A DNA stretch of 64,000 bases, from assembly GCF_018390515.1 (NCBI RefSeq), contig NZ_JAHBBK010000001.1, positions 1,674,001 through 1,738,000 on the forward strand, written 5' to 3'. Positions 18,585 to 28,578 of the stretch are shown here, piece after piece. The notes beneath the pieces were generated by a model. That model searched no databases and was not told where the DNA came from. It saw nothing but the letters and a program-made list of their open reading frames with translations. The stretch comes from Mucilaginibacter sp. Bleaf8. Lineage in GTDB: Bacteria; Bacteroidota; Bacteroidia; Sphingobacteriales; Sphingobacteriaceae. The translations under genes were made by a program, and so were the position numbers. Each line of letters begins with the position of its first letter. Positions within the stretch are counted from its first letter, which is position 1.

Positions 18585-19653
18585 CAGAGGTATCACCAGG
18601 AGCTTGCGCCGGCTTATCTTCCGAGTGCAGGTTCCATATCTTTTCGGCCCTGCGACCAATAAACCAGAATGAGGCAGCCAGGATGGCAAAGAATAGCGTG
18701 TATGGGATATTGTTCCACAAGTACTCGAAATACTTGCTATAAATAAAGATCAGCAAAAAGGTAATGCCAAATTCGCGTGCTATAGCATCTTTATTTTTTA
18801 GTCCGTATAACAAAAAGCTGGCGGCTACACTACCTGATATAATGCCCCAGTAAAACAGACTGATTTGCTTTACCTGCCACCAGGCATCCAAATGCCCATA
18901 GTTGCCAAATATGCTGAGCAGCCACAACGACAGGAAAAGATACAACAACCCCACCACATAAGTAAGCTCCCAAAAGAAAGCCATCCATTTTTTGCCACGC
19001 AGCAAATAGCAACCAGCAACCAGCAGTACGCCAAAAGCTACGAAACGTAGCGGATAATTCATCCCCAAGAAATAATATTGCCAGCGGGTTTGATAACCTG
19101 TTTCGGTACCGAACCAACTGCCTAAGGACACCAGCGCAAACAGCCAGATCATGCGCGAATTTAGTTTCCAGGCCAAGGCACCATAAACAAAAACTGATAT
19201 CAGGAAAAGTAAGGAATAATGGCCCGAGCCGTTATCAAATGTTTTGCCGAGGTAAGCAATGCAACAAGCGGTAAACAGCACACCGGTAAAGATGGTAGCT
19301 TCGTTACTGAAAACCCGTTCGGGGAATAGTTTTTTACGCCGGCGACCTACGTAAAAGGCACCAGCCGCTATGGCTCCTGCACCTAAGGCAATTACAATAT
19401 CAGGAGTATAATAAAGGCTGCGTATCCAGTTAAGTACCTTATCGCTGATGATGAGCGAGCCTACTGCAATAATGCCGCAAGCCAGTGCAATCCAGAATGA
19501 ATATTGCGCCAGCCGCATCCAGTCGAAACCCTTTACCTCGGTTGATGCACGCAGTTTTTGGGCCTGCTCGGCAGTAAGCAGTTGCTCATTTTCCCAGTGG
19601 GCAATAGCACGGTTTAAAAATTCACTCTCCTGCTTATCAAGGTTTAGCTTCAT
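18574..19653 (-). CDS. DUF2157 multi-pass membrane protein
   Basis: This 359-residue protein has a cytoplasmic N-terminus typical of DUF2157 (LNRAIAHWENEQLLTAEQAQKL), followed by about ten hydrophobic helices. A positively charged loop lies at YVGRRRKKLFPE. The function of the family is unknown. It overlaps the convergent LysE gene by 11 nt at its 3' end. Confidence 0.8.
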   Translation of the reverse strand: MKLNLDKQESEFLNRAIAHWENEQLLTAEQAQKLRASTEVKGFDWMRLAQYSFWIALACGIIAVGSLIISDKVLNWIRSLYYTPDIVIALGAGAIAAGAFYVGRRRKKLFPERVFSNEATIFTGVLFTACCIAYLGKTFDNGSGHYSLLFLISVFVYGALAWKLNSRMIWLFALVSLGSWFGTETGYQTRWQYYFLGMNYPLRFVAFGVLLVAGCYLLRGKKWMAFFWELTYVVGLLYLFLSLWLLSIFGNYGHLDAWWQVKQISLFYWGIISGSVAASFLLYGLKNKDAIAREFGITFLLIFIYSKYFEYLWNNIPYTLFFAILAASFWFIGRRAEKIWNLHSEDKPAQAPGDTSANV

Positions 19654-19768
19654 GCGTTGTTCATTTACAGTTTATGGCAACAACAGCTCTCGTTGTTAGT
19701 TCTGCGCATCCATAAACTTATCGGGAAGCCTAATCTATAAATTATTGGTTAAATAATGAATAAATCAC

Positions 19769-20694
19769 TTATCCATTCAGCAAGGCCAGTACTGATTGCC
19801 TATCCAAAGCTAATTGCTCTTTTAAGCCTTCGAGCGAAGAGAACTTCACATCGTGGCGCACAAAGTGTATAAAGTTCATACGTACTATCTGGTTGTAGAT
19901 ATCCTGATCAAAATCAAAGATATTCACCTCGATATTACGCGTCATGCCGTTGATGGTTGGACGGTGGCCTATGTAAGCCATGCCCTGATATTTTTGCCCC
20001 TGCACGTCTACCGTAACTGCAAAAATACCATCGGCAGGTATCAGCTTATAACTCTCTTCTACAAGCAAATTAGCAGTTGGATAACCTAATTGCCGGCCAA
20101 TCTGGTTACCACGAATCACCTTACCGGTTAAAAAGAAAGGATAACCTAAAAATGTATTGGCTTGCTCAATGTTGGCTTGCAGCAAAGCTTCGCGTATGCG
20201 AGTGGAGCTTACGGCCACATGGTCAATATCCTGTTCAGGTATCTCGATAACTTCGTACCCATATTGCGGGGCAAGCTGTTGCAACTCGGTAAGCCCACCC
20301 TGCCGGTCTTTGCCAAAGCGATGATCGTAACCCACAATAATAGTGCGCGTCCCTATTTTATTAACCAGCACATCGCGGATGTAAGCTTCGGCTGATTGAT
20401 TTGAAAAGTCGCGCGAAAACGGTGTGATAATCATGTGATCGATACCCAATTGCTCCAGCAACTCGGCACGTTCATGAATAGTGGTGATCAGTTTCAAGTC
20501 CTGATCCTCCGGGTGCAATATCATCCGCGGATGCGGAAAAAAGGTTAGCAACACCGTTTCACCGCCAGTTTTATCAGCAATTTCACGTATGCGCGTAATT
20601 ATTTGCCGATGGCCCTGATGTACCCCATCAAACGTACCTATAGTAACCACTGCATTTTGCAACGGGGTAAAGTCATCAATATGATGATAGATTT

Positions 20695-20698
<4 letters not shown>
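19769..20698 (-). CDS. ribF: Bifunctional riboflavin kinase/FAD synthetase
   Basis: This enzyme phosphorylates riboflavin to FMN and adenylates FMN to FAD. The protein has 309 residues. The N-terminal nucleotidyltransferase domain has GTFDGVHQGHR (about 21-31) and VGYDHRFGKDRQG. The C-terminal riboflavin kinase domain has GKVIRGNQIGRQLGYPTAN (about 192-210). Its ATG overlaps the stop of the truB fusion gene (ATGA), so translation is probably coupled. The cassette inserted in truB has kept this overlap intact. Confidence 0.95.
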
Positions 20699-21867
<1,169 letters not shown>

Positions 21868-21885
21868 CTTGTATCAGATAAACTG

Positions 21886-21893
21886 CAAAGGTA
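21886..21893 (-). promoter_or_regulatory. Candidate -7 element for truB
   Basis: On the minus strand this reads TACCTTTG, an exact TAnnTTTG match 18 nt upstream of the TTG start. It fits with the terminator between uppP and truB, which implies a separate promoter here. Confidence 0.5.
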
Positions 21894-22024
21894 AGCAAAT
21901 AGCATCAACAGTATAGCGTTTAGCTGCTTTACTTTACTGCGGCAGAACTTTAACTTATATTACTTGCACTTTAAATTAAAAGAGAGCGGTTATAACTGAA
22001 CTACTAAATATATTCCCTATAACA

Positions 22025-22060
22025 AACAAGCCCCGTAACTGATTAGTCACGGGGCTTGTT
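22025..22060 (-). terminator. Intrinsic terminator downstream of uppP
   Basis: The stem AACAAGCCCCGT pairs with ACGGGGCTTGTT around a 12-nt loop. It lies 22 nt past the uppP stop and is followed on the minus strand by a T-rich stretch. Confidence 0.8.
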
Positions 22061-22081
22061 GTATATTGAGATTTTATGATC

Positions 22082-22876
22082 TTAAATCATCTCTAAATTA
22101 TGACCGCTCCAGTATAAGCCTATGATAATAGCCCCCACAATGATGCGGTACCAGCCGAACAACTTAAAGCCCTTGCGCTCCAAAAAAGTAATAAAAGTGC
22201 GAATAGCTAAAAGTGCTACTACAAAAGCAACTACATTACCAATGGCTAAAAGCTTTATCTCCTCGCTACTGATGGCATGGCCTTCCTTGTAAAAGTCGAG
22301 CAGCTTTTTGGCTGTGGCGGCAAACATTGTAGGCACCGCTAAAAAGAAAGAGAATTCAGCAGCGGCCTTACGGCTTAATTTCTGCGACATACCGCCTACA
22401 ATAGTAGCTGCGGAGCGCGAGGTACCCGGTATCATGGCAATGCATTGGAACAAACCGATTTTAAGCGCTGTGAGGTAATTGATATCTTTCTCTTCATCAA
22501 TCACAGGTTTATTAAACCATTGATCTACAAAAAGCAGAACAATACCACCAACAAATAAGGTTATACCTACAGTTAAGGCACTCTCCAGCAGGTTATCAAT
22601 TGCCTTACTGAAAAGTAAACCAAAAACAGCAGCTGGTATAAATGCTACGATCAGCTTCAAATAAAAGTTAACAGACCGGAAGAAGCGCTTGAAGTAAAGT
22701 ACAACCACCGATAAGATAGCGCCCAATTGGATAGCCACAGTAAAAAGCTTCACAAAATCGTTAGAAGCAATGCCCATAGCCGAGGAAGCGATGATCATGT
22801 GCCCGGTTGATGATACCGGTAAAAATTCAGTAAGGCCCTCAATGATGGCCAGAATGATAGCGTGAAATAACTCCAT
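22082..22876 (-). CDS. uppP: Undecaprenyl-diphosphate phosphatase
   Basis: This inner-membrane BacA-family enzyme dephosphorylates undecaprenyl pyrophosphate to recycle the lipid carrier for peptidoglycan and surface polysaccharides. The protein has 264 residues with seven to eight TM helices. The two signature motifs are [14 protein letters not shown] (about 14-27) and [12 protein letters not shown] (about 145-156). It starts 2 nt after the DUF3098 gene ends and is followed by a terminator. Confidence 0.95.
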   Translation of the reverse strand: MELFHAIILAIIEGLTEFLPVSSTGHMIIASSAMGIASNDFVKLFTVAIQLGAILSVVVLYFKRFFRSVNFYLKLIVAFIPAAVFGLLFSKAIDNLLESALTVGITLFVGGIVLLFVDQWFNKPVIDEEKDINYLTALKIGLFQCIAMIPGTSRSAATIVGGMSQKLSRKAAAEFSFFLAVPTMFAATAKKLLDFYKEGHAISSEEIKLLAIGNVVAFVVALLAIRTFITFLERKGFKLFGWYRIIVGAIIIGLYWSGHNLEMI

Positions 22877-22878
22877 GC

Positions 22879-23142
22879 TTAGTTGGCTGATGACTTTTTA
22901 AAGATTGCATAAAATGCCAGACCAAAACCGGCCAGCACTACAATCGGAGCTATAACTATTTTGGTAGTACTGTAAATATCAGTAGTACCCGACATAAGCA
23001 CAAAGCCAACAACAACTATCAGAATGCTGATTGCCAGCAATTGGTAATTAGCTTTGCCAAAAGCAAATTCAACCGGCGTGTTTTCGGTAGTACCGAATGA
23101 TTTTGTTCCCGGCATAACGGGTTTGGTATATTTTTGAGCCAT
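22879..23142 (-). CDS. DUF3098 small membrane protein
   Basis: This 87-residue protein has two TM helices (about 31-50 and 63-82) and the conserved [15 protein letters not shown] and FVLMSGTTD segments of the Bacteroidota DUF3098 family. It sits between ftsX and uppP, 6 nt after ftsX. The function is unknown, and its constant position next to ftsX suggests an envelope or division role. Confidence 0.85.
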   Translation of the reverse strand: MAQKYTKPVMPGTKSFGTTENTPVEFAFGKANYQLLAISILIVVVGFVLMSGTTDIYSTTKIVIAPIVVLAGFGLAFYAIFKKSSAN

Positions 23143-23148
23143 GATATA

Positions 23149-24027
23149 TTATCTGTATAACTGATAAATTTTTAAACGTAAGAAGCGATTTACCGCCATC
23201 AGGGTACTAAAGCCGGCAATGAATATGCCCAAGGCAATGATACCGATGAAAATGATACCAAACTCGGTATAGTTACGCAGCACCACCAGATCAGGAATTT
23301 GCCGGTAAACCACATATAAAGTACCTATCAATAAAATGATAGCAATTAATGCAGCCAGTAACCCGTGCCAGATGCCATAAAGCAAAAACGGCTTGCGGAT
23401 AAACCCTTTGGTAGCACCTACCAATTGCATGGATTTAATTAGAAAACGTTGCGAATAAATAGCCAAACGAATGGTATTGTTGATTAAGGCTACAGACACC
23501 ACAACAAATATGGCTGCAAAACCCAAAATAACCAAGCTGATGGTGGTTAGGTTCTGGTTCATCTGGTCAACCAGCGAGGGTTGGTATTTCACTTCTTTAA
23601 CCAGTGGATTTTTCAGCAGATCGGCTTTTAGTTTGTCGATATCGGCATTGTTAGCGTGCTCGGCCTTCAAGTAAACGTCGATAGACTGGGACAAGGGGTT
23701 TACCCCCAGGAATTTTACAAAGTCCTGCCCCAAATCTTTTTGTAAATTACGGGCAGCCAGCTCTTTACTTACGTACTGACTCTGTTTAACATAGGGGTTA
23801 GCATCCAGTTGTTGCTGCAATTGCAGCACATCCGTTTCGCGGGCGCCTTCGTCTACAAACACATTCACCACCATATTTTCTTTAATATAGCGCGATAATC
23901 TGTTGGCGTGTACCAGTATCAATCCCAGCATGCCTACCATCAGCAAAACCATCGCTATACCAAATACGGTTGATATATAAATAGTCTTGGTTTTTTTGGC
24001 GGACGTACTTGCTTCAAATTCTTCCAT
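23149..24027 (-). CDS. ftsX: Cell division protein FtsX (permease-like)
   Basis: This inner-membrane FtsX controls peptidoglycan hydrolases during division, usually with the ATPase FtsE. The protein has 292 residues. TM1 is at about 17-38. The extracytoplasmic domain contains NVFVDEGARETDVLQLQQ. Three C-terminal TM helices form the FtsX domain with RFLIKSMQLVGATKGFIRKPF. ftsE is not adjacent, which is common in this phylum. A near-consensus -7 element (TAATTTCG on the minus strand, 24045-24052) lies 17 nt upstream. Confidence 0.9.
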   Translation of the reverse strand: MEEFEASTSAKKTKTIYISTVFGIAMVLLMVGMLGLILVHANRLSRYIKENMVVNVFVDEGARETDVLQLQQQLDANPYVKQSQYVSKELAARNLQKDLGQDFVKFLGVNPLSQSIDVYLKAEHANNADIDKLKADLLKNPLVKEVKYQPSLVDQMNQNLTTISLVILGFAAIFVVVSVALINNTIRLAIYSQRFLIKSMQLVGATKGFIRKPFLLYGIWHGLLAALIAIILLIGTLYVVYRQIPDLVVLRNYTEFGIIFIGIIALGIFIAGFSTLMAVNRFLRLKIYQLYR

Positions 24028-24282
24028 AATATACTGTTGGGACGCGAAATTAAAAAACGCTTGGTTAAAGGTAAAACTTTATTGACTATTAATGCGATTA
24101 GGTGGGTATTTAAGTATGATTTTAACAAAAATTAACGTGCATATAGCCTTATAGTTTAGTTAACCTTTATGGATATTTAACTTAAGCCTTTGCTTCGAAC
24201 TTACTTTGTCCGTTCATAAAACAGAGACCAAAATTCAGGGAGAAACAAGTTATTTACATACAAATTTCTGCTCCTATCAAAA

Positions 24283-26082
24283 CTATCTCTCAATACCAGC
24301 TGAGTTAAACTGCAGATCATACAGCTTGCGGTAGTAACCATTTTCAATACGTAGCAGCTCCTGATGGGTACCTATTTCTTTGATTTCGCCATGATCGAGC
24401 ACAATAATTTTGTCGGCGCTTTGAATGGTTGACAAGCGGTGGGCAATTACGATGGCGGTGCGGCCCTGCATCAGTTTATCGATAGCGCTCTGGATTAGCA
24501 GTTCGGTCTCTGTATCTACGGATGACGTGGCTTCATCCAACACCAGAATAGCCGGATTATATACCAGTGCACGCACAAACGAGATAAGCTGTGCCTGGCC
24601 GGCTGAAAGGGTGGCACCACGCTCCATCACATTATAATCGTACCCGCCGGGCAAACGTTCGATAAATTCGTGCGCGCCTACGTTTTTGGCAGCGGCTACA
24701 ATCTGCGCACGGGTAATGCTCGGGTTGTTGAGACTAATGTTGTTGGCAATAGTATCCGAAAATAGAAACACGTCTTGTATCACCGTTGCAATCTGCGAAC
24801 GCAAAAAGCCCAGTTCGTAATCCTGTATCTTTACACCATCAACCGTTACCTGTCCCTGCCCTATTTCATAAAAACGGTTCAGGATATTGATGGTTGATGA
24901 TTTGCCTGCGCCAGTAGCGCCAACCAGGGCCAGCGTTTCGCCAGGCTGCACATGGAAACTTATATCCTTCAGCACCCAGTTATCATCATTATAAGCAAAC
25001 CATACTTTATCAAAAATGATTTCGCCGCGCAAGGTATTGCCTTTTACAGTACCGTTGTTTACTACCGCCTCATCAGTATCCAGTACTTTAAAAATACGGT
25101 CGGCACCCACCATCCCCATTTGCAGGGTGTTAAATTTATCGGCCAGCTGGCGTATAGGGCGAAACAGCAGATTGAGCAAAGCAATGAATGCCACAATCAA
25201 ACCCGGCGTAATACCTTTATGAGATGCCGATATATCGGCCATTTGCTGATCGGTAAGTATACGTTTACACCCGTACCAAACCAGCAAGCCAATAGATATG
25301 GCCATAAAAATTTCCACTACCGGAAAAAAGATGGAATAGTACCAGTTGGATCGAATATTGGCATCGCGGTACTTTACGTTTACATCCTTAAACTTGCGCA
25401 TTTCCTGCTCCTCGCGGGCAAAATACTGGATGATGCTAATGCCCGATATATGCTCCTGCAAAAACGTGTTCAGCTGTGCCACTTGGGTACGAACTTCCTG
25501 AAAAGATGATTTAATGGCTTCCTTAAAAATATAAGTGGCGGCAATCAGAAACGGCATCGGAATGAGGGTAATCAGCGTCAGTTTCCAATCCTGCATCAGC
25601 ATATAAATGATAATGGATACCACTAACAGTAAATCACCTGCAATGGATATTAAACCTTCTGAAAATATATCGGCGATGGTTTCCAGATCAGACACGGTGC
25701 GGGTTATAAGCATACCTATAGGTGTGCGGTCAAAATATTTGAGCCGCAGGTTAATGATGTGGTTAAACACATTCACACGCAAATCGCGGATTACCGATTG
25801 CCCCAGGGCGTTGGTTAAATAGGTTTGATAGTACTGGGCTATGGTTTGCACTACCAACTGCGCAATCATCAACCCAACAATCATCACCAACCCATTATAG
25901 TTATTGGCTACAATATAATTATCGAGCGCCTTTTCCATCAGCACCGGTTGTGCCAGCGCTATTACGGCTACAAATATGGTAAGGAAAGCTGCGATTATAA
26001 AGGTAGATTTATACGGCTTTACGTACTGCATCACCCGCGTCAGGAGCTTCCAATCTATTGCTTTTCCGGTTACTTGAGACAT
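24283..26082 (-). CDS. ABC exporter half-transporter (MsbA/MDR type)
   Basis: This 599-residue protein fuses a six-helix permease (about 20-330) with an ATPase domain. Walker A is GATGAGKSST, the Q-loop lies in ATVIQDVFLFSD, the signature is LSAGQAQ (LSGGQ in most relatives), Walker B is ILVLDEATSSVD and the H-loop is AHRLST. It probably works as a dimer exporting lipids or drugs, and the substrate cannot be read. The 255-nt gap to ftsX holds no convincing gene. Confidence 0.9.
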   Translation of the reverse strand: MSQVTGKAIDWKLLTRVMQYVKPYKSTFIIAAFLTIFVAVIALAQPVLMEKALDNYIVANNYNGLVMIVGLMIAQLVVQTIAQYYQTYLTNALGQSVIRDLRVNVFNHIINLRLKYFDRTPIGMLITRTVSDLETIADIFSEGLISIAGDLLLVVSIIIYMLMQDWKLTLITLIPMPFLIAATYIFKEAIKSSFQEVRTQVAQLNTFLQEHISGISIIQYFAREEQEMRKFKDVNVKYRDANIRSNWYYSIFFPVVEIFMAISIGLLVWYGCKRILTDQQMADISASHKGITPGLIVAFIALLNLLFRPIRQLADKFNTLQMGMVGADRIFKVLDTDEAVVNNGTVKGNTLRGEIIFDKVWFAYNDDNWVLKDISFHVQPGETLALVGATGAGKSSTINILNRFYEIGQGQVTVDGVKIQDYELGFLRSQIATVIQDVFLFSDTIANNISLNNPSITRAQIVAAAKNVGAHEFIERLPGGYDYNVMERGATLSAGQAQLISFVRALVYNPAILVLDEATSSVDTETELLIQSAIDKLMQGRTAIVIAHRLSTIQSADKIIVLDHGEIKEIGTHQELLRIENGYYRKLYDLQFNSAGIER

Positions 26083-26210
26083 ATTTTGATTTCGGCTATC
26101 GGAACTCTGATTTCGGATTCAATTCCAAACATCATCTTTCCTTCAACCATTACAAATTGACAATTTGTTTTTAAACGACACTATGTTATATAAAGAACAT
26201 CCGCTGCTAA

Positions 26211-27005
26211 TTATATGTACGGATACTTTACTTCTGTAAGATACAACCCACAGGCAGGTACAGATGTTCCGGCATTGCTGCGATTTTTACTTTCGATGAT
26301 CTGGCGGATGCCATCAGGTTCAATTTCTTTGCGGCCAACCATAAGGCAGGTACCAACAATGGCTCGTACCATATTGCGTAAAAAGCGGTCGGCCGAGATG
26401 TGAAACACTAAGCCATCTTCTTTCATCACCCACTCCGCCCTGCTCACTTTACAATTATTGGTTTTTACCTGCGTGTTCGATTTGCTGAAACAGCTAAAAT
26501 CGGTGTACTCCATCAAAATCTGCCCCGCACGGTTCATAGCTTCTACAGCTAAACCACCTTTAAGCAGCCACGAGTAGTTATTCTTGAACGGATCTTTTTG
26601 AAAATGGATATGATACTCGTACGACCGTAATGTAGCATCAAACCGGGCATGCGCATCGGCAGGTACAGGTATAATACGTTTTACAGCAATATCTGACGGC
26701 AATAAAGCGTTAATGCCGGCCAGTTCCAGCCCCCTCCGCCCCCTGATGGGAGAACTTGCACCTGCCTCCTCCGAAACGCCCGCTTCAGGGGGCAGGGGGA
26801 AATCAACATGTACAAAGAGCTGCTTGGCATGTACGCCTGTATCGGTACGACCGGCGCCGGTGGTTTCAACCGGTTGGCGCATTAATATAGCTAGAGCCTC
26901 ATTGAGCTTTTGCTGTACGGATATTGCATTCGGCTGCACCTGCCAGCCATGATAGCGGGTACCATCATAAGCCAGTTCTAAAAAATAACGTTGTTGTTGA
27001 GCCAC
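26211..27005 (-). CDS. truA: tRNA pseudouridine synthase A with in-frame palindromic insert
   Basis: TruA isomerises U38-40 in the tRNA anticodon arm. The protein has 264 residues. The catalytic Asp55 is in AGRTDTGVHA. YHIHFQKDPFKNNYSW, FSCFSKSN and FLRNMVRAIVGTCL are the usual conserved blocks. Residues about 70-94 (PLPPEAGVSEEAGASSPIRG and the following RRGLE) replace what is normally a short loop before GINALLPSDIAV. They are encoded by a C/G-rich palindromic insert (26730-26799). The catalytic core is intact, so the enzyme should be active. A -7 element lies just upstream of the ATG. Confidence 0.95.
   Translation of the reverse strand: MAQQQRYFLELAYDGTRYHGWQVQPNAISVQQKLNEALAILMRQPVETTGAGRTDTGVHAKQLFVHVDFPLPPEAGVSEEAGASSPIRGRRGLELAGINALLPSDIAVKRIIPVPADAHARFDATLRSYEYHIHFQKDPFKNNYSWLLKGGLAVEAMNRAGQILMEYTDFSCFSKSNTQVKTNNCKVSRAEWVMKEDGLVFHISADRFLRNMVRAIVGTCLMVGRKEIEPDGIRQIIESKNRSNAGTSVPACGLYLTEVKYPYI
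26730..26799. repeat. REP-like palindromic insert inside truA
   Basis: The left arm (26730-26746) reads CCCCCTCCGCCCCCTGA. The right arm (26785-26799) is TCAGGGGGCAGGGGG, whose complement matches except for a 2-nt difference. The 38-bp spacer is read through in frame by truA. The arms resemble in style, but are not identical to, those of the DUF559 cassette in truB. Confidence 0.75.
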
Positions 27006-27009
27006 GGCA

Positions 27010-27017
27010 CAAAGTTA
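27010..27017 (-). promoter_or_regulatory. Candidate -7 element for truA, next to the start codon
   Basis: The minus strand reads TAACTTTG, an exact TAnnTTTG match that ends 4 nt before the truA ATG, suggesting a leaderless transcript. Confidence 0.45.
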
Positions 27018-27062
27018 ACAAACACCTAAGTAATGGTAAGTTATATTTACAGCAAACAATTT

Positions 27063-27070
27063 TATATTTG
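27063..27070 (+). promoter_or_regulatory. Candidate -7 element for the DUF4293 gene
   Basis: TATATTTG matches the consensus exactly and lies 19 nt before the ATG at 27090. It also supports that start over the longer upstream frame. Confidence 0.5.
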
Positions 27071-27089
27071 CCGTGCTAATATTTCAATT

Positions 27090-27557
27090 ATGATACAACG
27101 AGTACAAAGCATATATCTTTTTTTTGCCAGCTTAGCCTTATTTGCGCTTTACCTGGTTACCATTGCCAACAATGTTTATGTAAACGGCAAACCTACCAGT
27201 ATTAAAGTAACCGGTTTATTTCAGGATGTGAACGGCGCGCAGCAGCATACCGTTTCGTTTGTGGCACTTACGGCCGTTACGGCTATAGTGGCGCTACTTC
27301 CGCTGGCCATCATTTTTTTGTACCGTAACCGCAAGCAGCAGGTTACTATATGCTACAGCGCAGTTCTGGTTATTATCGGTTTCAGCTTCTGGCTGGCGCA
27401 AACCATTAAAAATGCAACCCAGGGCGTTGTACTGAACTCCAATAACTTTGGCGTTGGCTTATTCTTGCCTCCTATTGCTATACTGCTCATTTTTCTGGCA
27501 GTAAAAGCTATTAAGAAAGATGATGCGCTGGTACGTTCGGCCGATAGGTTGCGCTAA
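27090..27557 (+). CDS. DUF4293 four-helix membrane protein
   Basis: This is a 155-residue integral membrane protein with four TM helices (about 7-27, 57-77, 85-105 and 122-142). The N-terminus MIQRVQSIYLFFASLALFA is typical of the Bacteroidota DUF4293 family. The function is unknown. The start at 27090 is chosen because the promoter-like TATATTTG lies inside the longer frame. It converges on the alpha/beta hydrolase gene with a 9-nt gap. Confidence 0.8.
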   Translation: MIQRVQSIYLFFASLALFALYLVTIANNVYVNGKPTSIKVTGLFQDVNGAQQHTVSFVALTAVTAIVALLPLAIIFLYRNRKQQVTICYSAVLVIIGFSFWLAQTIKNATQGVVLNSNNFGVGLFLPPIAILLIFLAVKAIKKDDALVRSADRLR

Positions 27558-27566
27558 TAGCCTACA

Positions 27567-28427
27567 TTAATTAAACCGGTCCGTACCCTCTATTTTACGG
27601 TAAGGTTTGCTGAAAAAGTTGCTTACCGTTTTGTTGAATTCATCACGATAGTTAATCAACGTAGAGTGACCTGAGTTAGGCAAAATCCATAGATAAGATT
27701 GCGGTATGGCCAAGGCTATCTGCATGGTATGTTGTGGTGGTATGGCATCATGGTCGCCACCGATGACCAATGTAGGGGATTTGATATGATGAAGCTGCTC
27801 CAGCGTTATATGCGGCTGGTAAATCATCAACTCCAGCAGTTTTTTTGAATTCTTAAATTCGGCAGATGGGTTTTTCATCCGCCTTAAAGAATCATCCATC
27901 TGCTTTTTCTGGTCGGCCATAAACTGAAATACTGCTGGCGCCAGTGCCGTGCTGTCGGGCCATAGGTTAGCTCCGGTAATAGCCAGCTTTTTCACCTTAT
28001 CGGGATGGCGCATGGCCATCAGCAAGCCGTTGATGCCGCCATCGCTCCAGCCAATAATATAGCACTGTTTCAGGTGCAAACTATCCAGCAGGGCGTTCAA
28101 ATCATCAGCCATCATTTCATAGCTTAATGAGTCGCGGTTATCAATCGTTTTTCCCTGTGCCCGGCTATCAGCCACAATTACCCGGTAGTTTTTGGCAAAG
28201 TAGGGTATCTGGTTTTTGAAATTATCAATCGATCCGCCGTTGCCATGTATCATAAGCAGCGGTTGCCCCTGTCCGTAAGTTTCATAATATAATTTGATGC
28301 CACGGGTTTTTAGATAATGTCCGGCGCGGACATTATTTCCAAAAAACATTTTATTATTTTGTGCCTTAACGGTAGCCTGCTTAATCAGAACGAAAATAAT
28401 AAAGAAAAGGAAGTACTTTACTTTCAT
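27567..28427 (-). CDS. Secreted alpha/beta hydrolase
   Basis: This 286-residue protein has an N-terminal signal peptide (hydrophobic 5-16, likely cleavage near VKAQN). The alpha/beta hydrolase fold shows the oxyanion loop LLMIHGNGGS, the nucleophile Ser in IIGWSDGG, the acid Asp in IGGDHDAIP and the His in NSGHSTL. It is probably a periplasmic esterase or lipase-like enzyme. The substrate is unknown. Confidence 0.8.
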   Translation of the reverse strand: MKVKYFLFFIIFVLIKQATVKAQNNKMFFGNNVRAGHYLKTRGIKLYYETYGQGQPLLMIHGNGGSIDNFKNQIPYFAKNYRVIVADSRAQGKTIDNRDSLSYEMMADDLNALLDSLHLKQCYIIGWSDGGINGLLMAMRHPDKVKKLAITGANLWPDSTALAPAVFQFMADQKKQMDDSLRRMKNPSAEFKNSKKLLELMIYQPHITLEQLHHIKSPTLVIGGDHDAIPPQHTMQIALAIPQSYLWILPNSGHSTLINYRDEFNKTVSNFFSKPYRKIEGTDRFN

Positions 28428-28506
28428 TGAAACATGGATTTAACGGCGCTAAATATCAACATTTTAGCATTTGCTTTATCAGGTCAATCTCATTTTAAGT
28501 CAACTG

Positions 28507-28537
28507 TTTGATAAGCCATTAAAATTTCGTACTTTTG
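28507..28537 (+). promoter_or_regulatory. Bacteroidota promoter of the DEAD-box gene
   Basis: A -33 element TTTG (28507-28510) and a -7 element TACTTTTG (28530-28537) are separated by 19 nt, a close fit to the known Bacteroidota promoter. The 41-nt leader after it ends at the helicase ATG. Confidence 0.6.
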
Positions 28538-28578
28538 CACCCGATTTAGCAATGTAGCTAAATACGTTATTTTAATTC

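Noticed and set aside
24952..25509. 185-codon plus-strand frame opposite the ABC exporter
   Set aside because: The exporter on the minus strand has complete motifs and normal length. The antisense frame has no recognisable feature.
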